From the NCBI RefSeq assembly GCF_900176885.1, contig NZ_LT839648.1, positions 1,391,049-1,455,048 of the forward strand: DNA of 64,000 nucleotides, written 5' to 3'. Each line of letters opens with the position of its first letter. Position 1 is the first letter of the stretch. The position numbers and the translations under genes are program-made. The notes beneath the pieces were generated by a model. That model made no database searches, was not told the DNA's origin, and was given only the letters and a program-made list of their open reading frames with translations. This DNA comes from Oceanobacillus senegalensis (GTDB lineage Bacteria > Bacillota > Bacilli > Bacillales > Amphibacillaceae). Positions 51,471-60,165 of the stretch are shown one piece after another.

Positions 51471-52055
51471 TTAAGTTATTTTCTGCAACTCCCATGCAAT
51501 ATGTGCACTTTCTTCCAATTCTTCTAATGCAAAAAACGCTTCCATGATATCGTTTCCTGGTACAACCGGACCATGATGACTCAAAAGCCAGCCATCATTT
51601 TCCTTTACTCGTTTTTCAAATTCGTTAAACAATTCTTGACTTCCCGGTTTTTCATAAGGAATTAAGCCAACTGTTCCCAATTTCATTTTTAGATATGGAG
51701 TGTGATCCGGGATACAATCTGATTCATTTAAATCAGGCAAACAACTCCAAAGCACACTATACGTACTATGTACATGAAGAACTGCTCCTGTACTAGGTTT
51801 AGCTTGAAATACGGATAAATGTAATGGCCATTCTTTACTTGGCTTTTTTTCATTATATGGATTTCCATCCATGTCCATCACAGCAAACTCATCAGCTTTC
51901 AGTGTTCCAAAGCAGGTACCAGAAGCCGTAATATACATTTTATCTTCATGTACAAAGCTTAAGTTAGCAACACTTCCACTAGCTTTCCCACGTTGAAAAA
52001 GACTATGGGCAACCCAAATCGCATTATCCAGCTTTTTATCTAATGTTTTATCCAT
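51471..52055 (-). CDS. otnC: 3-oxo-tetronate 4-phosphate decarboxylase-like class II aldolase
   Basis: A 194-residue class II aldolase/adducin-fold protein. The zinc His are in VLHVHSTYS and WLLSHHGPVV; NLSF and SGTCFG form the phosphate-binding part. Next to otnK it is predicted to decarboxylate 3-oxo-tetronate 4-phosphate to dihydroxyacetone phosphate. L-fuculose-phosphate aldolase-type activity is the alternative. An upstream GTG (52064) is possible, but the ATG has better spacing from GAGAG. Last gene of the nine-gene operon. Confidence 0.85.
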   Translation of the reverse strand: MDKTLDKKLDNAIWVAHSLFQRGKASGSVANLSFVHEDKMYITASGTCFGTLKADEFAVMDMDGNPYNEKKPSKEWPLHLSVFQAKPSTGAVLHVHSTYSVLWSCLPDLNESDCIPDHTPYLKMKLGTVGLIPYEKPGSQELFNEFEKRVKENDGWLLSHHGPVVPGNDIMEAFFALEELEESAHIAWELQKIT

Positions 52056-52087
52056 ACTTACCACACTCTCTATTATTCTATTATCTA

Positions 52088-53314
52088 TTATATGAAGGAT
52101 AAGGCACGAGTGAAAAAATCAGGTTTTCCAAAGTTACCACTTTTCAATACCATTCGAATTCGATGATCCAGTGTAGGTATCATGATTGGCACTCCAGGTG
52201 CGATGCTCTTTCCAATATGGTATCCCGTATATCCGAGCCTTTTTGTTACAGCTCCACTCGTTTCTCCACCCGCAACAATAATCCGATGAAACCCTGATTC
52301 TACCGCAAGTTCGGCTAAATCTGCGGTTGCCTTTTCTAATTTTTCCGCAACTTCTTCTTTCCCTTGTTCCTGGATTCGTTTCACATTTTCAGGGGTGTCA
52401 CTGCTATATACTAAGACGGATTCTTCCTTATTTTGAGAAATGACATTCCATATTCTCTCTACCGACTCCTCTCCAGTTAGCAATTTCATTGGATTCATAA
52501 AATAGGTTTTTCCTCCAGATTTTTGATATTCAGTAATCTGGTTTCGCGTCATTTCGCTGCAACTTCCAGCTAATATTAATGCTGGTGAATCAGAACGGTC
52601 AAATGGATGTGCTGCTATATTTTCTTTATACATTTTGGCCAATGGATATGCTAAACCACTGCCACCAGTAATAAGTTTTAGATTTCCAAATACCTCTACC
52701 AGTTTTTCCGCATCTTCCTCTTTCTCATAGTCTGGTACGATATAAAATTTGTAATCCTTATCATTTGATGTTTCTAATTCATCCACTTTATCCTTGGAAA
52801 GGGAGTCTGATAGTTTCACACTAGGAAACTTACTTTGCACATTCATTAATCGTACTAAATCACAATCCCACATCGGTGTAAGTGGATGATCCTTCATAGG
52901 ACTCTCATGTAATGGAACGCCATTTACATATAAACAACCGTCCTTTACGGTACGCCCATTTACCGGAAGCGCAGGACAAAGAATCGTATATGGAACATCT
53001 AGCTCTTCCATTACCGCATCACAAATCGGCCCAATATTACCTTCAGGTGTTGAATCAAAAGTAGAACAGTATTTCACATAAAACTGTTGTGCACCCTTCT
53101 CTTTTAACCAGCTTATCGCCTCTAAGGAATCTTTAACCGCTTCCTTTGTATCTTGAGTACGGGTTTTTAAGGCAATGACACATACCTCTGCTTGGGGAAT
53201 TTCATCCGAATCTGGAACGCCATTATATAAAATGGTACTTAGTCCACCTTTTACAAAAAAGGAAGCAAGGTCACTGCCACCGGTAAAATCATCTGCAATG
53301 CAACCAAAGCGCAT
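52088..53314 (-). CDS. otnK: 3-oxo-tetronate kinase-like (DUF1537 family)
   Basis: A 408-residue four-carbon acid sugar kinase with the N-domain FGCIADDFTGGSDLA and CPALPVNGRTVKDGCLYVNG blocks, and the C-terminal IIVAGGETSGAV nucleotide-binding part. It phosphorylates a tetronate before decarboxylation by OtnC. The ATG at 53314 follows AAGGGGTG; a GTG 9 bases upstream is less well placed. It follows the dehydrogenase gene by 12 bases. Confidence 0.9.
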   Translation of the reverse strand: MRFGCIADDFTGGSDLASFFVKGGLSTILYNGVPDSDEIPQAEVCVIALKTRTQDTKEAVKDSLEAISWLKEKGAQQFYVKYCSTFDSTPEGNIGPICDAVMEELDVPYTILCPALPVNGRTVKDGCLYVNGVPLHESPMKDHPLTPMWDCDLVRLMNVQSKFPSVKLSDSLSKDKVDELETSNDKDYKFYIVPDYEKEEDAEKLVEVFGNLKLITGGSGLAYPLAKMYKENIAAHPFDRSDSPALILAGSCSEMTRNQITEYQKSGGKTYFMNPMKLLTGEESVERIWNVISQNKEESVLVYSSDTPENVKRIQEQGKEEVAEKLEKATADLAELAVESGFHRIIVAGGETSGAVTKRLGYTGYHIGKSIAPGVPIMIPTLDHRIRMVLKSGNFGKPDFFTRALSFI

Positions 53315-53326
53315 TAGATTCACCCC

Positions 53327-54247
53327 TTATTTTTCAACTAATTCTTCCACGTCGTTTTTACGAACTTTGACACCTAGCAAATCTTCATAGAAACGAATCA
53401 TGGCATGTTTGTAATAATCTCCTTGACCGGCATGTAATGCTAGTTGATAGGTTTGCATAGTTCCGCTTAATGTAGGTAGAGGAATTTCATATTTTACTAA
53501 TACTTCTGCCATACTCTCCATATCCTTATATGCTCTCTCAAGTGAAAATCCATGTTCGAAATTCCCTTCTAAAACCTTTGGAACCAATGTTTTTGATGCA
53601 AAACTTGACCCAGTAGCGGTCATTAATACGTCCCCAAGCTTTTCGGGATCTAAACCAAGTTTAACACCAACAGGCATTAACTCACTAAAGCTTGCAACAC
53701 AAATATTTAACGCACAGTTATTAATCATCTTTGTAAGCTGTCCAGATCCGTTCTCACCCATATAAAGTACCTGTTCACCCATTCTATCTAGCATAGGTTT
53801 TATTGTATTGAATACTTCCTCATTTCCACCACACATGATACTAAGGGTTCCAGCCATGCTTTTCTTCTGTTGACCGGATATAGGACAATCCAAAAATTCA
53901 ATTCCTTTGGATTTACAGGTTTCTGCGATTTCTGTTGCCCCAATATAACTGATAGTACTAAAGTCAACAATCGTTTGACCTGGTTCCAGATTCTTTAAAA
54001 GTCCGTTCTCTCCTAAAATAACTTCTTTTACAATCTCTAAGTTTGGTAAACAAAGGAAGATATAATCACTATCTACTGTATCTATAATATTCGTAGTTGT
54101 TTGAATCCCTTTTTCCTCAAACTGCTTCAGTGCTTCTGGATTGGCATCACATACAAGATATCGAAATTCTCCTTCTTGTTCCCCTTTTGCAAGATTTAAT
54201 GCCATCCCTGTTCCCATTACGCCTAAACCGATAAAACTTACTTTCAT
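53327..54247 (-). CDS. Beta-hydroxyacid dehydrogenase (L-threonate/LtnD-like)
   Basis: A 306-residue NAD(P)-dependent enzyme of the 3-hydroxyisobutyrate dehydrogenase family: GLGVMGTGMALNL, FLDCPISGQQKKSMAGTLSIM (substrate) and Lys in GQLTKMINN. In otn clusters such enzymes oxidise L-threonate or D-erythronate. The exact substrate is inferred from context. The ATG at 54247 has AAAAGGAG upstream; the longer open frame lacks this. Confidence 0.85.
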   Translation of the reverse strand: MKVSFIGLGVMGTGMALNLAKGEQEGEFRYLVCDANPEALKQFEEKGIQTTTNIIDTVDSDYIFLCLPNLEIVKEVILGENGLLKNLEPGQTIVDFSTISYIGATEIAETCKSKGIEFLDCPISGQQKKSMAGTLSIMCGGNEEVFNTIKPMLDRMGEQVLYMGENGSGQLTKMINNCALNICVASFSELMPVGVKLGLDPEKLGDVLMTATGSSFASKTLVPKVLEGNFEHGFSLERAYKDMESMAEVLVKYEIPLPTLSGTMQTYQLALHAGQGDYYKHAMIRFYEDLLGVKVRKNDVEELVEK

Positions 54248-54348
54248 AAAAATCTCTCCTTTTCGTTTTTGAATGGTTTCAAGAGTTAGAAATACGCAAA
54301 AATAGTATCTTAACTCTTGGATGCTCCTTGTTATCAACCTTATTTATT

Positions 54349-55002
54349 TTAGCTTACTACCACACTAGTGATTGCCTTCACCGCTTCTTTAGGACTAGTC
54401 AAAACGGGTAGTCCTAAGGTACGGACCTCCTCTTCCGCAGCTGCCTGTGTTATCTGTGCAAGAATGATTACTTCGCACCCTCTTTTTTTCAATTCCGCTG
54501 CAGCAAGATAATTAAGGCGATGATGTTCTACCGTATTACCTGCTTTCAATTCAGTCATCGCCTCTGTCGTAATTTCTGTATCTATTTCCACTTCTTTCTC
54601 AAATTCCCCAGCAATAGCTTCTAACTGAGATTTGGTTAATGGTCCTGATGGTGCATTGGTTGCAACAACGCCGATTTTAGTATAATTATTAACTACCTTT
54701 TCTAACATCGGACGATCAACCGCCATGATCGGTACGGATATAAATGGCTTTACAGATTCTACGATAGGTGTTAGCACCGTACATGCGACAATAATCGCAT
54801 CAACACCTGCGTCCTGTGCTTTAATGGCAATATGGACAAAATCTTGATGGACTTTATCGTCAATACCTTTTATTTGATTGGTATAATACTGAATATTCTC
54901 ATCAACAAAATTTAAGACTGTTGCCTCTGGAGCTAGATTTTTGAATGCTGCATTTAAAGGCGCTACAGCATTACACGTTGCATGAATAATACCTATTTTC
55001 AT
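54349..55002 (-). CDS. Asp/Glu/hydantoin racemase family protein
   Basis: A 217-residue two-domain protein: the first active-site Cys is in IIVACTVLTPIV. The region that holds the second Cys in classical racemases (GCxH) reads VIILAQITQA, so a two-base mechanism like glutamate racemase is doubtful. A hydantoin racemase, maleate-isomerase-like or decyclising role is possible. The ATG at 55002 follows AAGGAG by 8 bases. It sits 12 bases after the ECF ATPase gene. Confidence 0.8.
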   Translation of the reverse strand: MKIGIIHATCNAVAPLNAAFKNLAPEATVLNFVDENIQYYTNQIKGIDDKVHQDFVHIAIKAQDAGVDAIIVACTVLTPIVESVKPFISVPIMAVDRPMLEKVVNNYTKIGVVATNAPSGPLTKSQLEAIAGEFEKEVEIDTEITTEAMTELKAGNTVEHHRLNYLAAAELKKRGCEVIILAQITQAAAEEEVRTLGLPVLTSPKEAVKAITSVVVS

Positions 55003-55016
55003 CACGATTCTCCTTT

Positions 55017-55886
55017 TTAGAGTATTTCGCTAACCTGTTTATAGGACTCATTATTATCATTTTTCCTTTGGCCTTTTTTAGCTTGTTGTTTTTTTAGACT
55101 TTCAATCATCTCATCAATATCTAATATCTTTCCATTAAAATTCAATGTATTACTCAAACGGCTGATGTGTGGTTGTTTTAACATCGCTTCCTCTAAAATG
55201 TCTAAATTCCAGAAAATTCCCCGCTTATTTTCATCTGAAACTACTTTTTTATTTGCCATCACGATGACACGCTCAAAATTCGTAACCACAAATTCCATAT
55301 CATGTGTGATGGTTATGATGGTTTTGCCTTCTTTTACCAATGCGTTAATAATGGAACCTAATTTTTTAATGGCTATAGAGTCCTGACCAGCTGTTGGCTC
55401 ATCCAAAATAATTGTCCCTGTATCCATCGCGATTACTGAAGCAATGGAAACCATTTTTTTCATGGAATAAGGCAAATTGTACGGGTGTATATCTAAAAAT
55501 GACTCGAGCCCCGTTAATTCTGCGGCCTTTTTCACGTTTTCATTCATCTTCTCTTCTGAAAACCCAAGATTTTTCGGACCAAACATGATTTCGCTTTTTA
55601 CTGTCTCATGAAAAATTTGATCATCAGGATTTTGAAAGACATAGCCTACTTTTCTAGATATTTGAGCCGTTGTATAGTCTTTGGTATTTAAACCTTCGAT
55701 GATGACATCCCCTTTTGTTGGCCTCAATAATCCATTCATCATTTTCACTGTCGTTGTTTTTCCTGCTCCATTTTGCCCAATGATGGCTACCGATTCTCCC
55801 TTTTCGAAGGACATGTTGACATTTTCAACAGCTGTAAAACCATTTGGATAAGAAAAAGTAACATCGTTTAACGTTAAAAAACTCAT
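55017..55886 (-). CDS. ecfA2: ECF transporter ATPase, second subunit
   Basis: A 289-residue ABC ATPase with Walker A GQNGAGKTTT, Q-loop FQNPDDQIF, Walker B IILDEPTAG and switch His in TITHD. The signature motif reads LPYSMKKM instead of LSGGQ, so one of the two composite ATP sites may be weak, which is known in asymmetric ABC pairs. The ATG overlaps the end of the upstream ATPase gene (TGAaaacATG spacing), after AAAGGGGTG. Confidence 0.92.
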   Translation of the reverse strand: MSFLTLNDVTFSYPNGFTAVENVNMSFEKGESVAIIGQNGAGKTTTVKMMNGLLRPTKGDVIIEGLNTKDYTTAQISRKVGYVFQNPDDQIFHETVKSEIMFGPKNLGFSEEKMNENVKKAAELTGLESFLDIHPYNLPYSMKKMVSIASVIAMDTGTIILDEPTAGQDSIAIKKLGSIINALVKEGKTIITITHDMEFVVTNFERVIVMANKKVVSDENKRGIFWNLDILEEAMLKQPHISRLSNTLNFNGKILDIDEMIESLKKQQAKKGQRKNDNNESYKQVSEIL

Positions 55887-56746
55887 GTTTTCACCCCTTT
55901 TAATGCCAGCCATTGCTTCATAACTTTAATAGACTCATCTTCTGTAACTGGAATTTTATCCGTCTTCATATTGTGTTTTCGCATTTGTAAATTTAATTGG
56001 GTATACTGTGTTAACTCCACACCATAGTTTTGTGTATCCTCATTAGCTAGCAATTCCTCTGCTTTTCCTTGTTTCTTAATTTGTCCATCCTGAAGGACAA
56101 CAATATAGTCTGCATATTCGGCAATTAACTCTATTTTATGCTCTACTAATATAATGGTTTTGCCTTTTTGTTTCATAATATCTATGGCTTTAAATATTTC
56201 CTCTGTACCCTGTGGATCTAATTGTGATGTTGGTTCATCAATAACGAGTATATCTGGCTCCATAACAATGATTGATGCTAAAGCCACTCTTTGCTTTTGA
56301 CCACCAGAGAGCTGATTCGGATTTTTGTCTTGTAAATACTCAATCCCTAACAACTTAATAATGTCTTGAACTCGCTTTTCTATCACACTGACCTCAATCC
56401 CTAAATTCTCGAGTCCAAAAGCAATCTCATCAAAAACCGTTTCTTTTACCCCACTGATTTGAGTAAAAGGATTTTGGAAGACAAATCCCACTTTTTGTGA
56501 AATTTCACTTGTATCCCAATTACGAATATCAATTCCATCTATCAGCACATCACCATGAAGATCACCCTTATAAAAGTGAGGGATAAATCCTCTAATAACA
56601 TTACAAAGTGTGGTCTTACCTCCACCATTGACACCAACTAAGGCATATAGCTTACCTTTCTCGATATCAAGGTTAATATCTCGCAAAACCTCATCATTCC
56701 CAGTAGGGTACTTGTATGATAGATTTCTTATCTTTACTTCACTCAT
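55883..56746 (-). CDS. ecfA1: ECF transporter ATPase, first subunit
   Basis: A 287-residue ABC ATPase with canonical motifs: GVNGGGKTTLCN, FQNPFTQI, LSGGQKQRVALA, VIDEPTSQLDP and VEHK. The C-terminal 60 residues are an extension after the ATPase core. It pairs with the next ATPase and EcfT. It overlaps the ecfT stop by 4 bases. Confidence 0.94.
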   Translation of the reverse strand: MSEVKIRNLSYKYPTGNDEVLRDINLDIEKGKLYALVGVNGGGKTTLCNVIRGFIPHFYKGDLHGDVLIDGIDIRNWDTSEISQKVGFVFQNPFTQISGVKETVFDEIAFGLENLGIEVSVIEKRVQDIIKLLGIEYLQDKNPNQLSGGQKQRVALASIIVMEPDILVIDEPTSQLDPQGTEEIFKAIDIMKQKGKTIILVEHKIELIAEYADYIVVLQDGQIKKQGKAEELLANEDTQNYGVELTQYTQLNLQMRKHNMKTDKIPVTEDESIKVMKQWLALKGVKT

Positions 56747-57492
56747 AGGAAAAACCTCCAGATCAAGATGGATACGAATAGAATAATTACTACGCCTTTA
56801 ATAAGGCTATCATTCTTTGTCTTTTCCAATTGATGTAGACTTGTCTTTTTAGTCCGGGCTGTAAAAGCTCTTGATTCTAGGGTAATTGCTTTCTCCTCAG
56901 TACTGGAAAAGGATGATAAAATCAAAGGAGTTAATGCTGGTATAAAGGCTTTCATACGTACGCTTAGCTTCCCATCCGTTTCCACGCCACGGGATCTTTG
57001 TGCATCCATTATTCTTATCATATCCTGTCTCATCTCAGGAATAATGTTAAATGCTGCGATTAGCGTATACGTAGCTTTAGGAGAGATTCCCGCTATTTCT
57101 AACGAACGAGCCAAATCCGTTATTTTAGTAATCTGGAAAAATAAAATTAGTGCTGATCCTATCGCCACAATTTTGGAGGTTAATTGTAAACTGAAAGTAA
57201 TCCCTTCTTGTTTAATGGAGAATGAACCCCATGACCACAGTACGGTTTCTCCCGGATAGAAGAATGATTGTAAAAGAAAAATCATTATAACTATAGGAAG
57301 AAATCCCTTAAGGACGAAGTTTAAGAATAATTTTGACTTACCAACTAACATAGCAATGATCAAGCAAACAATCGGGATCATATATGCATATAGAAATCCT
57401 GGTAATAGAAACGATAGGATGCACAAAAACAAGGTGCAATAAAGTTTCGTCGTTGGATATAGGTTTAGAATATAGGATCTAAGATTTTCCAC
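56743..57492 (-). CDS. ecfT: ECF transporter transmembrane subunit EcfT
   Basis: A 249-residue membrane protein with five or so spans and the cytoplasmic coupling helices of the family, including the AxRSRG motif (DAQRSRGVET) and SRAFTARTKKTS (SRxF). It links the S component to the ATPases. The start is GTG after GGGAGG. Confidence 0.93.
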   Translation of the reverse strand: MENLRSYILNLYPTTKLYCTLFLCILSFLLPGFLYAYMIPIVCLIIAMLVGKSKLFLNFVLKGFLPIVIMIFLLQSFFYPGETVLWSWGSFSIKQEGITFSLQLTSKIVAIGSALILFFQITKITDLARSLEIAGISPKATYTLIAAFNIIPEMRQDMIRIMDAQRSRGVETDGKLSVRMKAFIPALTPLILSSFSSTEEKAITLESRAFTARTKKTSLHQLEKTKNDSLIKGVVIILFVSILIWRFFL

Positions 57493-57539
57493 TTGTTTAC
57501 CTCCCTTTCATTATTGGACTCAAGGTAAGTTGAATTCTA

Positions 57540-58139
57540 TTAACCTGCTTTTTTGTTGTTAATATATAAAGAGCCATAATTTTGTTTAGAAAGGTATTGA
57601 TCGGACATTTTTCGAACAACAAAGTAAGCAATAAACATAGAAAGTATTTTGTCAAAGCTTTCAACAAATAGTTTTTGTGTTACAACGGCTGTCCATATTT
57701 CCTGCCCTGAAGCTAATAGAAAGCCTGTGAAAGCGTCTGATCCAGTTCCGGATGCTCCTCCAAATACAATAACGGTTGTCGGTGTAGCAATTAGTATCGC
57801 AACAATTGCTACAATAAAACCAGTAATCGCGACCTTCCAAATCTTTGTTGTCATGCCCCTCTTAGCTAGAAGACCTACTACAATCCCTGAAGCCATAGAA
57901 ACCGGTGCAAACGCTAACTGTGCAGGGTCAAATACCCCAAAAATCAATTTAGAGAGACCTCCTGTTGCCGCTCCAACCCATGGACCAGCTAACATAGCGA
58001 CAATCATCGTACCAATTTGATTTAAGAAGATAGGTATCTTCAACAAATGGACCAATTCACCAGCAACTACGTTTACTGCAACACCAACAGGAATAAGCAA
58101 AATTGCCATAAGTGTAAAATCCTTTTTTATACCTTTCAT
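57540..58139 (-). CDS. ECF transporter S component (substrate-binding membrane protein)
   Basis: A 199-residue protein with about six membrane segments; LNQIGTMIVAMLAGPWVGA and GGLSKLIFGVFDP match ECF S components. It is not a match I recognise for known vitamin S components (RibU, ThiT, BioY), so the ligand is unknown; the operon suggests the amidohydrolase substrate. The start ATG overlaps the amidohydrolase stop (ATGA). Confidence 0.88.
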   Translation of the reverse strand: MKGIKKDFTLMAILLIPVGVAVNVVAGELVHLLKIPIFLNQIGTMIVAMLAGPWVGAATGGLSKLIFGVFDPAQLAFAPVSMASGIVVGLLAKRGMTTKIWKVAITGFIVAIVAILIATPTTVIVFGGASGTGSDAFTGFLLASGQEIWTAVVTQKLFVESFDKILSMFIAYFVVRKMSDQYLSKQNYGSLYINNKKAG

Positions 58140-59599
58140 ATCTTTCCCTCCTCTAAATGAAGATGAATCTGATCATACATGTTGGTAAAGTAAGGTTCAT
58201 ATTCCTTTGCCAACTGTAGACTCAATTGACTTTTTTCAAGGATAGACTCATATTTATCTTGAACAGCTTTTAAGATGGCCTCTTCATCAAAAGTGACTAT
58301 TTTTCGATCCTTAAGAACCCATTCACCCTTGACCATTACCGAATCAACGGAACTTCCATTCTCGTAATATACTAGTTGAGAGATGGTGTCTGCTTTTACA
58401 GCCAAGGAAGAGGATTGTTTGGTTAAACATACGATATCCGCTTCGAAACCTTGTTTAATTTTCCCACGCTGCTTCTCTTCACCTAACAAGTAAGCACCAC
58501 CAACTGTAGCCATTTTAAAAACATCGATTGGCTCTAGCCATTCTCGGAAATCGGAATGTTCTTGTCGGCTATGCATGACTGCTGTTCTCATTGCTTCAAA
58601 CAGGTTATGAGCAGTCCCGCAATTAGAGGCATCCGTTCCCAAAGCTACATTCATTCCTGCTTGTATATAGGATGAAATTGCCGCTTTCCCACTTCCAAGC
58701 ATCATATTACTTACCGGATTATGAATAAGAGAAACGTCATGCTTTGCAAGATCTTTCACTTCATGTTCTTCCAGCCAAATAGCATGGGCCGCGGACAATC
58801 TTCTCGAAATCAACTGCTGTTCTTGTAATCTACCTATGATCCCACCAGGAAACGTCGAATCACCTATTTTCTTTTGGATTCTTGTTTCCAAAAGATGGGT
58901 ATGAATCAATGCCCCTTCCTGATCGCTTAATTGCTTACATAACGCAAGCATTTCCTTGGAACATCTTTGTGGTGCATTTGGTCCTACTAAGATGTTGATT
59001 TTATTATTCCTTTGATGCCATTTCGTAAAAAGAGACTCATAAAACGCTTTCATTTCCTGGACTGAAATCGGAGTATTATAATCTAATTGTGTCTTTAAAT
59101 CTCCTGGTAATTCTACGGGGAGGAAGTGATGATCCGGTACATCGTGCATCATGGGAGCAAACCCGACTCTAATAGAAGAAGTTTCATATGCTTTTAGAGC
59201 GGCTTCTGATCGTTTGATATGTGGAAAATGATCAATGCAACTAGTAACACCACTTCTGATCATGTCTATTGAACCTAAAAGCACGGCATGGTAAATATCG
59301 TCATCATCTAGAGAATGTCCGTATGCCGTTGTATACAGCGACCATATTTCTAATGGTAAATGGCTGGTAGTCCCTTTTAATAGATTGGAATAGGAATGAT
59401 AATGTGCATTTGTCATTCCAGGCATGATAACCATTTCCGATCCATCAATTGTTTCCTTGGCACGAATCGGTGGTTCACTTTCTGGTGAATGTGGAATAAC
59501 TTCCATAATAATTCCATCTTCCACCAACACACTCCCTTGGATCGTGCCTAAATTATCATCCATCGTGATGATGGTGGCATTTTTAATTAGAATTGACAT
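58136..59599 (-). CDS. Amidohydrolase, S-triazine/adenosine deaminase-like (TrzN/MtaD/SsnA group)
   Basis: A 487-residue TIM-barrel metal hydrolase. Metal ligands are NAHYHSY (HxH), HTHLLET, a His in AAHAIWLEEHEV and LGTDASNCG (Asp). The group deaminates or dechlorinates heterocycles (guanine, SAH, triazines). Its substrate here is unknown; first position in an operon with a dedicated importer suggests it acts on the imported compound. ATG follows a run of G (GGGGGGGAG). Confidence 0.9.
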   Translation of the reverse strand: MSILIKNATIITMDDNLGTIQGSVLVEDGIIMEVIPHSPESEPPIRAKETIDGSEMVIMPGMTNAHYHSYSNLLKGTTSHLPLEIWSLYTTAYGHSLDDDDIYHAVLLGSIDMIRSGVTSCIDHFPHIKRSEAALKAYETSSIRVGFAPMMHDVPDHHFLPVELPGDLKTQLDYNTPISVQEMKAFYESLFTKWHQRNNKINILVGPNAPQRCSKEMLALCKQLSDQEGALIHTHLLETRIQKKIGDSTFPGGIIGRLQEQQLISRRLSAAHAIWLEEHEVKDLAKHDVSLIHNPVSNMMLGSGKAAISSYIQAGMNVALGTDASNCGTAHNLFEAMRTAVMHSRQEHSDFREWLEPIDVFKMATVGGAYLLGEEKQRGKIKQGFEADIVCLTKQSSSLAVKADTISQLVYYENGSSVDSVMVKGEWVLKDRKIVTFDEEAILKAVQDKYESILEKSQLSLQLAKEYEPYFTNMYDQIHLHLEEGKI

Positions 59600-59623
59600 A
59601 ACTCCCCCCCTTTTTCTATAAGG

Positions 59624-60163
59624 CTATTTTTTTAGATACTGTTGTTTGTGTCGCGGAATAGATAGTATGTTCACTTACTTGTAAAAGATATTGGTATGGT
59701 GCTCATGTTGATTTCCTCTCCAGGCAGTCGCTTTCCGCGGGCGCGGCTTCAGGCTCCGTAGCGGAAGACCGCACTTCGGAGTCTTCAGACACGTGCTATT
59801 ACCACAGGACAAGGAAGGCTTCGTCAGCGTTACACCTTCGTGAGAAAAAGTGTTTTTCTTTTTCAAGGAGTCGACTGGCCTCCCTCCATCAATCAGCTTA
59901 ATAGTGGAAACATGTACTTTATTCAACTAATTTATATTGATCAAATGCTAGAAAGCTCAAGGCCAGCGAAGGAAATACACGAAGACTCCAGTGGGACGAG
60001 AGGCCTAGGTGAGACACCGTAGTGCGTTAGCACGAAGGTGGCTCATCAGCCGCCCACGGAAAGCGTAGTGTAATTCCGTAGCGGTATTTACGCACTAATT
60101 TTAGCACTCAACTGCATAGCAAATTAGCAAGAATATATACGAAAACAGCTATCTAAAAAAATG
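59624..60163. repeat. ~540-bp repeat element with terminal inverted repeats
   Basis: The left end CTATTTTTTTAGATACTGTT and the reverse of the right end GCATTTTTTTAGATAGCTGT form terminal inverted repeats. Inside are two GC-rich arms in opposite orientation: CAGTCGCTTTCCGCGGGCG at about 59734 and CCGCCCACGGAAAGCG at about 60049, each with a GAAGACTCC block. I recognise this as a repeat type common in Bacillaceae. No credible protein. It separates the two catabolic modules and could form a large hairpin in RNA. Confidence 0.75.
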
Positions 60164-60165
60164 CT

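Noticed and set aside
59675-60022. Frames of 83 and 60 codons inside the repeat element
   Set aside because: They cover both GC-rich inverted arms, lack ribosome binding sites and look like translation of repeat DNA.
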